Source: Verrucomicrobiaceae bacterium UBA2429
GTDB taxonomy: Bacteria; Verrucomicrobiota; Verrucomicrobiia; Verrucomicrobiales; Verrucomicrobiaceae
Assembly (NCBI GenBank): GCA_002343505.1
Contig: DDQZ01000014.1
Location: 1-64,000 of the forward strand
Direction: 5' to 3'
DNA length: 64,000 bases
Shown piece by piece: positions 42,629 through 50,780 of this stretch; the stretch's first letter is position 1, and the number at the start of each line of letters is the position of its first letter. The notes beneath the pieces were generated by a model. The model was not told the DNA's origin. It worked only from the letters and a program-made list of their open reading frames with translations, and ran no database searches. The position numbers and the translations under genes were made by a program.

Positions 42629-44551
42629 ATGAACGCGATCTATGACAGCCACATCATCAAATGGCAGAACGTCCGCTGGGGACAGGACGGGCAGCGTCTG
42701 CTGGAAACCCTCAAAACCTGCAGAGGCAGCCAGGTCATCACGCGCGTCAAACAGTCAGGCCGGATGATCGAGGTGGCGCATCCTGTGGAGGATTTGGCCG
42801 GAAGGCTGAGGCAGGGCCATGTGAATTTGCAGCAAAGCTTCGATGTGGAGCTGATCACGCGGGAGCCCGCCTGGATGGAGACGGCTGGCAAATCCCCGGT
42901 GGCAATGGAGGAAAAGTTTGTGGATCGTCATGATGAAAACCAGCTCCAGTGGAATGGCGAGCGGGGAACCGGCTGTCTGGCGGCGGGGCGTTTGAGAAAC
43001 GCCCCGATGTTTTTCCGCAGCAATGGCATGCATGCGGATTTGGTGGACCTGTTTCCAGGGAAGACTCTTTTTCTTGTCCTGAATGGCGGAAGCCTGGCGG
43101 GCTTTGACTGGGGCAGGCTGAAAAAGCCGGGCATTTGCTCTTTTGGAGTCAACAATGGCGCCCACGCTTTCCGCCCGAACTTTTGGACCTGTGTGGACGA
43201 TCCCACCCGCTTCATGCCTTCCATCTGGGAGGATCCGGCGATCATGAAATTTGTGCCGATGGCGCATTTCGAAAAGCCGGTCTGGGACAGCGCGGCGGGG
43301 ACATTTTCGAAGCGGCGTGTGAGGGAGTTTTCCAATGTCTTCGGCTACCGGAGAAACGAGGCGTTTCATGCCGCCCAGTGGCTTTTCGAGGACACGATCA
43401 ACTGGGGGAACCATTCCAAGAGGGGCGGGGGACGCTCGGTGATGCTCGCGGCTTTGCGGATCGCGTTTCTGCTCGGCTTCCGGCGGGTCTGCCTGCTGGG
43501 GTGCGACTTCCACATGGATGAGAAACACCGTTACTGGTTTGAGGAGGACCGGACCAAGAGCGCCATCTCGAACAACCAGAACAGCTACCAGATCATGACG
43601 GGGTATTTCGAGCAACTGCGGCCGCATTTCGAGGAGGCGGATTTCAAGATCCTCAACTGCAACCCGGAGAGCAGGCTGAAGGTGTTCCCGCAGGCTGATC
43701 TCGATGAGGAGCTGAAGGCGGCGGAGATTGATGTCAGCGCTTCAACGGCGGGGATGTACGTTGACAGGTACAAGGACAGCAAGCCAAAGCCTCAAGCACC
43801 GGCCAGACAACCAACGCCGGCCCCCCAGTTGCGGAAATCTCCGGTGCCGGGGCTGAAGAACGGTAGAAAGGCGGACCTGCCGCTGCTGAACCACCTGATC
43901 CGTGTCATTCAGTCGAGTCCGGCCAGGAGCGAGCCTTTTGTTCATCTCAGGCTGGAGTCGGTGTTTCCGGCGGAAATCTACCGTTCCATGCTGGAGAAGT
44001 TGCCGGAGGATTCGGCTTACCATGAACTGCGGCACAGGGACGCCATCCAGCCTGACGGACGAAGCGCGCGCCTGCGGTTCGGCTTCGGGGCAGAGGAGAT
44101 GGGCAGGCTGCCCGCGCCGCACAGGGCATTTTGGCTGAACATTTTTTCGGCGCTTCAAGACCGCAGAGTGGAAGCCGCTTTCCTCAACGCTTTGAAAGAA
44201 GGCTTCCGGCACCGTTTTGGAGAGGTCTCTGACAAGGTGGTGCTGCGCCCGGTCATTGAACTCATCCGGGATTTGCCGGGCTACCGGATCGGCGTTCACA
44301 CGGACATTTTTCAAAAGGCGATCACCGTGCAGTTTTACCTGCCTGCCGACGCATCGCAAAAGGAGCTTGGGACGACCTACTATCGCAGGGCTGCTGGCGG
44401 AGGATTTGCGGAGTTTGAAAAGATGGAGTTCATGCCGGCAACGGGACATGCGTTCGCCGTCCATGATCACAGCTTTCACGGCGTGGACACACCGATCCCG
44501 CCGGGCGAGGCACGGAATTCACTCATGCTGACGTATTATTTGAGGAAGTAG
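42629..44551 (+). CDS. Two-domain protein: DUF115-like region plus 2OG-Fe(II) oxygenase
   Basis: The protein is 640 residues. The N-terminal 130 residues are unrecognised. Residues 140-350 (LFLVLNGGSLAGFDWGRLKK, FWTCVDDPTRFMPSIW, VCLLGCDFHMDEKHRYWFEE) resemble DUF115/sialyltransferase-like nucleotide-sugar folds. After a Pro/Lys-rich linker (380-420), the C-terminus (430-640) has the double-stranded-helix signature of 2-oxoglutarate Fe(II) oxygenases. HTD in YRIGVHTDIFQKAI and the distal His in FAVHDHSFHGVD give the HxD...H triad. It is probably a hydroxylase tethered to a glycan-handling domain, working with the two preceding genes. The roles are inferred and the fusion is unusual. Confidence 0.65.
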   Translation: MNAIYDSHIIKWQNVRWGQDGQRLLETLKTCRGSQVITRVKQSGRMIEVAHPVEDLAGRLRQGHVNLQQSFDVELITREPAWMETAGKSPVAMEEKFVDRHDENQLQWNGERGTGCLAAGRLRNAPMFFRSNGMHADLVDLFPGKTLFLVLNGGSLAGFDWGRLKKPGICSFGVNNGAHAFRPNFWTCVDDPTRFMPSIWEDPAIMKFVPMAHFEKPVWDSAAGTFSKRRVREFSNVFGYRRNEAFHAAQWLFEDTINWGNHSKRGGGRSVMLAALRIAFLLGFRRVCLLGCDFHMDEKHRYWFEEDRTKSAISNNQNSYQIMTGYFEQLRPHFEEADFKILNCNPESRLKVFPQADLDEELKAAEIDVSASTAGMYVDRYKDSKPKPQAPARQPTPAPQLRKSPVPGLKNGRKADLPLLNHLIRVIQSSPARSEPFVHLRLESVFPAEIYRSMLEKLPEDSAYHELRHRDAIQPDGRSARLRFGFGAEEMGRLPAPHRAFWLNIFSALQDRRVEAAFLNALKEGFRHRFGEVSDKVVLRPVIELIRDLPGYRIGVHTDIFQKAITVQFYLPADASQKELGTTYYRRAAGGGFAEFEKMEFMPATGHAFAVHDHSFHGVDTPIPPGEARNSLMLTYYLRK

Positions 44552-44607
44552 GGCACCACATCACGCGCCCTTGACTCCCCCGGCAAAGCCGCTGTTTACT
44601 CGCGCCC

Positions 44608-45549
44608 ATGCCCGCCGCAGTCAAAGCGCCCGCCAGTCTCCGCCGCCTCTTCGATGAAATCGGCACCGTGGATCATGTCGGCATCGAGGAGCGCGTGGTC
44701 AAGTACACGACACGCAGCATCAAAAAGAAATCGAAAGTCTTCGGCCTGCGCCTCGCCGTCTCCATGGTGGACCTCACCACGCTTGAAGGCAAAGACACGC
44801 CCGGCAAGGTCGCCTCGCTTTGCCAGAAGGCGCTCACGCCGCATGACACGGGCGGCATTCCCTCCACGGCGGCGGTGTGCGTCTATCCTGCGATGGTGAA
44901 GCACGCGAAGAAGCATGTCGCCGGCACCAAGGTGAAGGTCGCCTCGGTGGCGACGGCGTTTCCGTCCGGCCAAGCGCCACTGAAAACACGCCTCGCCGAA
45001 GTCCGCGCCGCTGTGAACGACGGCGCGGACGAGATTGACATGGTCATCAATCGCGGTGCCTTCCTGTCCGGCGAGTTCGGCCTCATGCAGGACGAGATCG
45101 CCGCCGTGGTCGAAGCCTGCGGTGTGGCGAGGCTGAAGGTCATCCTGGAAGTCAGCGAACTCGAAACCTACCACAACATCCGCGCCGCCAGCTTCCTGGC
45201 CATGCGCGTGATCCGTCCGAATGACTTCATCAAGACCAGTACCGGCAAAACCAGCTCGAATGCCACGCTCGGCAACAACCAGGTCATGCTGGAGGCCATT
45301 CGTGATCACTTCCTCGCCACGGGCGTGCCGATTGCCATGAAGCCCGCCGGCGGCATCCGCACGGCGAAGCAGGCGCTGCATTTCCTCATCGCCGTCAAAG
45401 AGACCCTCGGCGACGAGTGGCTCAACAACCGCCGCTACCGCTTCGGCGCCTCCGCCCTGCTCAACGATCTCGTCCGCCAGCTCGAAAAAGAACGCACCGG
45501 CGCCTACCAGGCCCCGTGGAACTTCAGCGAGGCGACGGAAGGCTATTGA
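44608..45549 (+). CDS. deoC: Deoxyribose-phosphate aldolase
   Basis: This 313-residue DeoC-family aldolase cleaves 2-deoxyribose 5-phosphate to glyceraldehyde 3-phosphate and acetaldehyde in the cytosol. The Schiff-base Lys lies in DFIKTSTGKTSSNATL near residue 210. Other conserved blocks are VDLTTLEGKDTPGKV, AVCVYPAMVKHAKK, ADEIDMVINRGAFLSG and AMKPAGGIRTAKQAL. The protein is longer than the E. coli type, as usual for this phylum. It is followed at 12 bp by an aldehyde dehydrogenase and then a second dehydrogenase-family gene. This suggests a pathway that disposes of the acetaldehyde or handles other short aldehydes. Confidence 0.95.
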   Translation: MPAAVKAPASLRRLFDEIGTVDHVGIEERVVKYTTRSIKKKSKVFGLRLAVSMVDLTTLEGKDTPGKVASLCQKALTPHDTGGIPSTAAVCVYPAMVKHAKKHVAGTKVKVASVATAFPSGQAPLKTRLAEVRAAVNDGADEIDMVINRGAFLSGEFGLMQDEIAAVVEACGVARLKVILEVSELETYHNIRAASFLAMRVIRPNDFIKTSTGKTSSNATLGNNQVMLEAIRDHFLATGVPIAMKPAGGIRTAKQALHFLIAVKETLGDEWLNNRRYRFGASALLNDLVRQLEKERTGAYQAPWNFSEATEGY

Positions 45550-45561
45550 TCCCGTTTTTGT

Positions 45562-47055
45562 ATGCCGAAGACACTCTCCCCATCCAAACCCAAGACCAAT
45601 CCTGCCCGCGAACTCGTGTTTGGCGATCTGTGGGAGTTTGATCCGGCGCCGGAGACGGCTGATCCGAAGTTGAAGAAGAAATACGACATCTTCATCAATG
45701 GCCGCTTCGTTCCGTCGCGCTCCGGCAAATACTTCGCGACGATCAATCCGGCTACGGAGGCCAAAATCGCCGACATCGCTCTCGCGGATGCTTCGGATGT
45801 CGATGCGGCCTGCTCGGCGGCGCAGCGGGCTTTTATCAACTGGGGCCGTTTGCCGGGCAAGGAGCGCGGAAAGTATCTGTATCGCATCGCGCGGCTGCTG
45901 CAGGATCATGCGCGGGAGTTCGCCGTCGCCGAGACGATGGATGGCGGGAAGCCGATCAAGGAATCGCGTGATTTCGACGTGCCGATGGCCGCGGCGCATT
46001 TCTTTTATCACGCGGGCTGGGCGGACAAACTGGAGTTTTTGGCCCCCGGTCGGCAACTCGCACCGCACGGCGTCGTGGGGCAGGTCATCCCGTGGAATTT
46101 TCCGCTGCTCATGCTCGCGTGGAAGATCGCCCCGGCGCTCGCGGCGGGGAATTGCGTCGTCTTGAAGCCGGCGGAGACCACCAGCATCACCGCGCTGAAA
46201 TTTGGCGAGATTTGCCAGGAAGCTGGCCTGCCGAATGGCGTCGTGAACATCGTCAGCGGCGCGGGCGAGACCGGCGCGGCGGTGATCAATCATCCGCTCA
46301 CGTCGAAAGTGGCCTTCACCGGCAGCACGGAGGTCGGGAAGATCATCATGCGCAGTCTCGCGGGCACGGAGAAGAAGATGACGATGGAACTCGGCGGCAA
46401 GGCCGCGAACATCATCTTCGACGACGCGCCGCTCGACCAGGCCGTTGAGGGCATCGTGAACGGCATCTTCTTCAATCAAGGCCACGTCTGCTGCGCGGGC
46501 TCGCGCCTGCTCGTGCAGGAAAGCATCGCCGATGAGGTGCTGGCGAAGCTCAAACGCCGCATCGCCGTGCTGCGGGTGGGTGATCCGCTCGACAAAAACA
46601 CCGACCTCGGAGCCATCAACAGCGCCGAGCAGCTCGCGAAGATCACCGACCTCGTGAAAAGCGGCGTCGCGGAAGGCGCGGAGAAGCACGACAACGGCTG
46701 CAAGCTGCCCGCGAAGGGTTTCTTCTTCCGTCCCACGATCTTTGCGAACGTCAGCATGAGCCACCGCATCGCCCGCGAGGAGATTTTCGGCCCCGTGCTC
46801 AGCATCCTCACCTTCCGCACGCTCGAAGAAGCTGTCGAGAAGGCCAACAACACCGCCTACGGCCTCAGCGCCGGCGTCTGGACCGACAAAGGCAGCCGCA
46901 TCCTCAAAATGAGCACCCTGCTCAAAGCCGGCGTCGTCTGGGCGAACACCTACAACAAGTTCGATCCCACGAGCCCGTTTGGAGGATCCAAGGAGAGCGG
47001 GTTTGGCCGTGAGGGTGGGAAGCAGGGGCTGCTGGATTATCTCACCGTTCACTGA
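45562..47055 (+). CDS. NAD(P)-dependent aldehyde dehydrogenase
   Basis: This 497-residue, full-length ALDH has cofactor and structural motifs GQVIPWNFPLLMLAWKIAPA and FTGSTEVGKIIMRSL. The catalytic Glu is in MELGGKAANIIF and the nucleophilic Cys in FFNQGHVCCAGSRL. It ends with the family motif FGGSKESGFGREGG. It oxidises an aldehyde to an acid. Coupling with deoC points to acetaldehyde, but this is context only. A 31-bp inverted repeat begins 5 bp after its stop, where a GxxExxY gene separates it from a second ALDH-family gene that would otherwise follow. Confidence 0.95.
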   Translation: MPKTLSPSKPKTNPARELVFGDLWEFDPAPETADPKLKKKYDIFINGRFVPSRSGKYFATINPATEAKIADIALADASDVDAACSAAQRAFINWGRLPGKERGKYLYRIARLLQDHAREFAVAETMDGGKPIKESRDFDVPMAAAHFFYHAGWADKLEFLAPGRQLAPHGVVGQVIPWNFPLLMLAWKIAPALAAGNCVVLKPAETTSITALKFGEICQEAGLPNGVVNIVSGAGETGAAVINHPLTSKVAFTGSTEVGKIIMRSLAGTEKKMTMELGGKAANIIFDDAPLDQAVEGIVNGIFFNQGHVCCAGSRLLVQESIADEVLAKLKRRIAVLRVGDPLDKNTDLGAINSAEQLAKITDLVKSGVAEGAEKHDNGCKLPAKGFFFRPTIFANVSMSHRIAREEIFGPVLSILTFRTLEEAVEKANNTAYGLSAGVWTDKGSRILKMSTLLKAGVVWANTYNKFDPTSPFGGSKESGFGREGGKQGLLDYLTVH

Positions 47056-47060
47056 AGTAA

Positions 47061-47091
47061 AACCACGAATGGACACGAATACACACGAATG
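47061..47091. repeat. Left 31-bp inverted repeat flanking the GxxExxY gene
   Basis: This 31-bp sequence (AACCACGAATGG ... ACACGAATG, three phased CACGAAT units) matches the reverse complement of 47475-47505 at 29 of 31 positions. It contains the start codon of the GxxExxY gene and encodes its first residues (MDTNTHE). Confidence 0.9.
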
Positions 47092-47467
47092 TTTTTCTGA
47101 TGAGTTGCTGCATGGCAAACTCGTGTACTCGATTGTGGGCGCTGCTTATGAGGTTTTGAAGGGGTTGCGACATGGCCTGCATGAAAAGCCGTATGAGAAC
47201 GCGATGGTGGTGGAACTGCGACTGCGCGGGCATGCGCTTGATCAGCAGAGACGCTTTGAAGTCGCGTATAAAGGCGAGCATGTCGGCGAGTTCGTTCCCG
47301 ACCTCATCGTGGATGGAGCCGTGGTCGTGGACGCCAAGGTGATTGACCGCATCACCAATCTGGAACGCGGCCAGATGCTCAATTACCTTCGCATCACAGG
47401 TCTGCGCGTCGGCCTCATCATCAACTTTCACAAACCCAAGCTCGAATGGGAGCGTGTCATTCTCTGA
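47069..47467 (+). CDS. GxxExxY family protein, nuclease-like
   Basis: This 132-residue protein has the naming motif here as GLHEKPYENAM, preceded by KLVYSIVGAAYEVLKGL. It ends with the conserved LNYLRITGLRVGLIINFHKP. The segment GEFVPDLIVDGAVVVDAKV has the P-D...D-x-K pattern of PD-(D/E)XK nucleases, and this family has been likened to that fold. Its function is not established. The gene starts inside one arm of a 31-bp inverted repeat and ends a few bases before the other. It splits two aldehyde dehydrogenase-family genes, so it behaves like a small mobile cassette. It carries no transposase of its own. Confidence 0.88.
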   Translation: MDTNTHECFSDELLHGKLVYSIVGAAYEVLKGLRHGLHEKPYENAMVVELRLRGHALDQQRRFEVAYKGEHVGEFVPDLIVDGAVVVDAKVIDRITNLERGQMLNYLRITGLRVGLIINFHKPKLEWERVIL

Positions 47468-47474
47468 TTCAATC

Positions 47475-47505
47475 CATTCGTGTTTATTCGTGACCATTCG
47501 TGGTT
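47475..47505. repeat. Right 31-bp inverted repeat flanking the GxxExxY gene
   Basis: This is the inverse copy of 47061-47091 (CATTCGTG ... CATTCGTGGTT), with two mismatches in 31. It begins eight bases after the GxxExxY stop and ends 11 bases before the next start codon, so it occupies the expected ribosome-binding region of the second dehydrogenase-family gene. No clear target-site duplication is visible outside the repeats. Confidence 0.9.
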
Positions 47506-47516
47506 CAAAAAATCTT

Positions 47517-48383
47517 ATGTCCCGCCTTCACATCACCAAAACCCCCAAATGCTACGTCGGCGGTGCTTTCATTCGCAGTGAAAGCGGACGCGTCACGGAG
47601 CTGAATGATGCTTCGGGGGCGTTTTTCGCGAACATCCCGCAGTGCACGCGGAAGGACCTGCGGAATGCCGTCGAGGCCGCCGCGAAGGCGGGGCCGGGCT
47701 GGGCGAAGAGGTCGGCGTTCAATCGCGGGCAGATCTTGTATCGGCTGACGGAGATGATGGAGGCGCGTGGTGTCGAGCTGGCGGACAGCATCACCTTGAG
47801 CGGTGTTTCGAAGGCGGAGGCCTCGCGGGAGGTCGCGGCGGCGATTGAGCGCGTGGTGCATTACGCGGGCTGGACGGACAAATACGAGCAGGTGCTCGGC
47901 AGCGTGAATCCGGTGGCCTCGGCGCACTTCAATTTCACCGTTACCGAGCCGATGGGCATCGTCGGCATCCTCGCGCCGGATGACGCGCCCGTTTTGGGCC
48001 TGCTGTCGCTCATTTTGCCGGCGATCACGACCGGGAACAGCGTCGTCGCGCTCGCCAGCACCATGCAGCCGTATCCGAGCATCCTTTTGGGCGAAATGCT
48101 CGCCACCAGCGACCTGCCCGGCGGCGTGGTGAATCTGCTCACTGGCGTGCGCAGCGAGTTGATCCCCACTTTTGCCACGCACGAGCACCTCCGTGCCCTC
48201 AGCGGCGTGGCGAACGCGGAGGAGCGCAAAGCCCTGCGACTCGGCGCGGCGGAGAGTGTGAAGCGCGTGCACTTGCGCAAGGCCGAGGAGCCCATCGACT
48301 GGTTCGCGGACAAAATGCAGGGCGCGGAGGAGATCCGTGCGCTGGTCGAGTTCAAGACGACGTGGCATCCTGTGGGCGGATAA
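47517..48383 (+). CDS. Short aldehyde dehydrogenase-family protein lacking the catalytic Cys
   Basis: The protein is 288 residues, covering only the N-terminal cofactor half of an ALDH. It has HITKTPKCYVGGAFIRSESG, RGQILYRLTEMMEARG, TEPMGIVGILAPDDAPVLGL and NSVVALASTMQPYPSILLGE. The sequence then departs from the family (LRLGAAESVKRVHLRKAEEP) and ends HPVGG. Both the Glu of the ELGG motif and the nucleophilic Cys are missing, so it cannot work as a normal ALDH. The tail is protein-like, so it may be a natural partner subunit rather than a fresh truncation. Gene order with deoC supports joint function. Its 5' region is occupied by the inverted repeat. Confidence 0.8.
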   Translation: MSRLHITKTPKCYVGGAFIRSESGRVTELNDASGAFFANIPQCTRKDLRNAVEAAAKAGPGWAKRSAFNRGQILYRLTEMMEARGVELADSITLSGVSKAEASREVAAAIERVVHYAGWTDKYEQVLGSVNPVASAHFNFTVTEPMGIVGILAPDDAPVLGLLSLILPAITTGNSVVALASTMQPYPSILLGEMLATSDLPGGVVNLLTGVRSELIPTFATHEHLRALSGVANAEERKALRLGAAESVKRVHLRKAEEPIDWFADKMQGAEEIRALVEFKTTWHPVGG

Positions 48384-48420
48384 AAGTCTTGAAGCGGAAA
48401 TGGTTCACGCTGCCCAAACC

Positions 48421-49494
48421 TCACTTTGAGAACTGGGCGATCAGCACCACCACGAGCAGGGCGAGGATGACGGCGATGGCGATCTTCACCCAGCTTAGCG
48501 GATACTCGCCTGTGATGCGTCCCGTTGCTCCGTTGACGGCGACTTGATAATTTTTCTTCCCGTATGTGTAGCTTAGCAGCCACAAGGGCAGCAGCACATG
48601 CTTGAAGGTCTGGCCGGTATAGGCGGGAGAGATGCGGAGGTTGCGGTGAGTGTCGCCAGGCACGCGCGCGGCGCACATGGAGCGCAGTTCGCCATCCATT
48701 CGCTCGCGCGAGTGCTTGGCGGCCTGGATAAGGTCCAGTTGATACTGCTCCACCACCCAGCCGGAGAGGTACCCAGCATCATAGGGGACGAGGCCGGTGG
48801 TCGTTGGGAAAGGTTCGAGGCCTTTGAGAAGCTTTGGATGCACGCCTTTGGACGCGGGGACGAGCATGTCGTCAAAGCTGTGGCTGACTCTGCCGCTGGC
48901 GCTTTCCCAGCGGGTGCGGCGCTGCTGGCGGCCCTGGCTGTCGCGTGTGTAATAGTGGTAACCCGCCTCCGCCTGCCAGGGGCAGTCGGCATGGGCGTCA
49001 AAGGTCCAGTAAGGCAGGTAAAGTCCGTGCAGAGTGTCGGTTAGCGCCTTGTCCTTGAGATTACGTCGTGCCCAGAAGTGGCTGCCATACCAGAGGCGGA
49101 TGTCCTCCCGCACCTGGCTCTGGGAGACTTTGAACGGCAGTAGGCTGCCGGGGCGGATGGGTGCGCCGGTGTCGTTCAGCGGCAGCAGGGCGGGGGAGCC
49201 GCAGAAGTCGCAGTTTTTGGCGACATGGGCGGCGTCGAAAACGGAAATGGCCTGGCAGCTCTGGCAGCGCACGGATTTGCGCTCCGCCTTCCACCCGCGC
49301 TGGTCGTCGGGTATGGCGCGCAGGGCGGCGGCAAGGTCGCTTTCCTCCACGAGGCTGCCGTCGGCCTTGAGTTCGGCGGGGGATTCGGTGCCGCAGTAAG
49401 GGCAGACAAGCGCCTGTTTTGAGGGCGTCCACACCGCCTCCGCGCCGCAGGCTGGACAGGAGAATTTATGAATCGCGGTCGTGGTTTCCGTCAT
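48421..49494 (-). CDS. Zinc-ribbon membrane-anchored protein of unknown function
   Basis: The protein has 357 residues from the ATG at 49494. It opens with two zinc-ribbon modules: CPACGAEAVW ... CPYCGTESP at the N-terminus and CQSCQAI ... CDFCGSPALLP around residue 80. A conserved middle part follows (LPFKVSQSQVREDIRLWYGS, GLYLPYWTFDAHADCPWQAE). A C-terminal membrane helix, IAIAVILALLVVVLIAQF, ends the protein. Homologues are often labelled as TFIIB-type zinc ribbon or primosomal N'-like proteins without experimental basis. It lies convergent to the short ALDH gene and divergent from a phosphoesterase. Confidence 0.75.
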   Translation of the reverse strand: MTETTTAIHKFSCPACGAEAVWTPSKQALVCPYCGTESPAELKADGSLVEESDLAAALRAIPDDQRGWKAERKSVRCQSCQAISVFDAAHVAKNCDFCGSPALLPLNDTGAPIRPGSLLPFKVSQSQVREDIRLWYGSHFWARRNLKDKALTDTLHGLYLPYWTFDAHADCPWQAEAGYHYYTRDSQGRQQRRTRWESASGRVSHSFDDMLVPASKGVHPKLLKGLEPFPTTTGLVPYDAGYLSGWVVEQYQLDLIQAAKHSRERMDGELRSMCAARVPGDTHRNLRISPAYTGQTFKHVLLPLWLLSYTYGKKNYQVAVNGATGRITGEYPLSWVKIAIAVILALLVVVLIAQFSK

Positions 49495-49629
49495 TGGCCG
49501 CCATTCTGCCGCTGCCGGTTCGGCGATCAAATTCAAACTCATTCGATTCGTCGTGATCCGCGCGAACTACCGGCGTGGCGGACCGTTAAACACAGGTCAT
49601 TTCACGCTCCATCCAGCCCGGCCGCTCAC

Positions 49630-50736
49630 ATGCGCATCCAACGAATCCCGTCCCTCCTCCTTCCGGTTTTCATTTCATTCCCACTGCTCGCGGCTGCCGC
49701 CGGTTTGAGGGCTGCGGCGCCGCATGTGACGGGAGGCAAACCCCTGCCGCCCCTGCCTGAGGGGGCCTTCACTTTGGTGGTGATCCCGGACACGCAATCC
49801 TACGCGGGCAAAGGCTGCAAAGCCACGCCTGACAGCACGGATTCAGTGACCAACAGCAACCTGGAGGCGCAGGTTCAGTGGATCACCGCCAACCGCGAGG
49901 CGCAGAACATTGTCTTCGTCACCCATGTCGGCGACATCGTGGACCAAAACAACGACGAGCAATGGTCGGTTGCGAAGCGGCATCTCGACCAACTGCGTGG
50001 CGTGGCGCCGTTCGCGCTCACGGTGGGCAATCATGACATGACCAGCAATGGCGACGCGCGGCTGTTCCAGCGGCATTTTCCCGCCGCGAGCTTCGCGGAT
50101 CAACCCTGGTATCTCGAATCCTACCGCCATGACCGCAGGGATCAGCACGTCTCGGCGGACAACGTCAACAGCGCGCAGGTGTTCAGCGCCGGCGGCCTTG
50201 ATTTCCTGCACCTGAGCCTGGAGTGCAACGCGCCGGATGATGTGCTGGCCTGGGCGGACGCGGTGCTGCGCAGGCACCCGGAAAGGCTCGCCATCATCAC
50301 CACCCACATGGACCTCGGGATCGAGAACAAACCCGCGACCACGGAGGGCTATATCCATGATCCGAAGGGCCGCATGCGCTGGACGAAAATCCACGGGGAG
50401 CGCGGCAACAGCGGCGCGTGGATGTGGGGCAAGCTTTACCGCAAACATGCCAATCTGCGCTTCATCCTCTGCGGAGACCAAAGCCGCGTCACCGCCCTCC
50501 GCCGCGAGGACAGGGCTGATGACGGCCACGTCATTCATTCCCTGCTGAGCGACTACATGAGTCAGCCGGTGCTGCGTCTCATGCGTTTTTTACCTGCGGA
50601 GCAGCGCGTGGATGTGCTGACTTATGAGGTGGGGCGGGGTTTTCTCGTGGAGAGCGCGCTCCATGTGCCGGAAACCGGCCAGCATCAGTTTTCGCTGCAT
50701 CTTCCTCCGCGGCCGGGCCGCGCCCCGTCGTCATGA
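49630..50736 (+). CDS. Secreted calcineurin-like metallophosphoesterase
   Basis: The protein is 368 residues with a signal peptide (MRIQRIPSLLLPVFISFPLL). Metal-site motifs of the calcineurin-like family are visible: VVIPDTQSYAG, THVGDIVDQNNDEQW, LTVGNHDMTSNGD and IITTHMDLGIE. It is a predicted periplasmic phosphoesterase; its substrate is unknown. The start follows the signal sequence. An in-frame start further upstream would overlap the zinc-ribbon gene's promoter and lacks sense. The gap to the divergent gene is about 135 bp. Confidence 0.85.
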   Translation: MRIQRIPSLLLPVFISFPLLAAAAGLRAAAPHVTGGKPLPPLPEGAFTLVVIPDTQSYAGKGCKATPDSTDSVTNSNLEAQVQWITANREAQNIVFVTHVGDIVDQNNDEQWSVAKRHLDQLRGVAPFALTVGNHDMTSNGDARLFQRHFPAASFADQPWYLESYRHDRRDQHVSADNVNSAQVFSAGGLDFLHLSLECNAPDDVLAWADAVLRRHPERLAIITTHMDLGIENKPATTEGYIHDPKGRMRWTKIHGERGNSGAWMWGKLYRKHANLRFILCGDQSRVTALRREDRADDGHVIHSLLSDYMSQPVLRLMRFLPAEQRVDVLTYEVGRGFLVESALHVPETGQHQFSLHLPPRPGRAPSS

Positions 50737-50780
50737 TGAGGCGAGGCGCAAGGCGAGGAGAGAAGCCAAATTCGGCGGGA

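Noticed and set aside
44596..47118. An 840-codon open frame on the minus strand
   Set aside because: Antisense to deoC and the aldehyde dehydrogenase.
47343..47516. An upstream extension of the short ALDH gene
   Set aside because: It would overlap the GxxExxY gene and read through the inverted repeat; the conserved start is at 47517.
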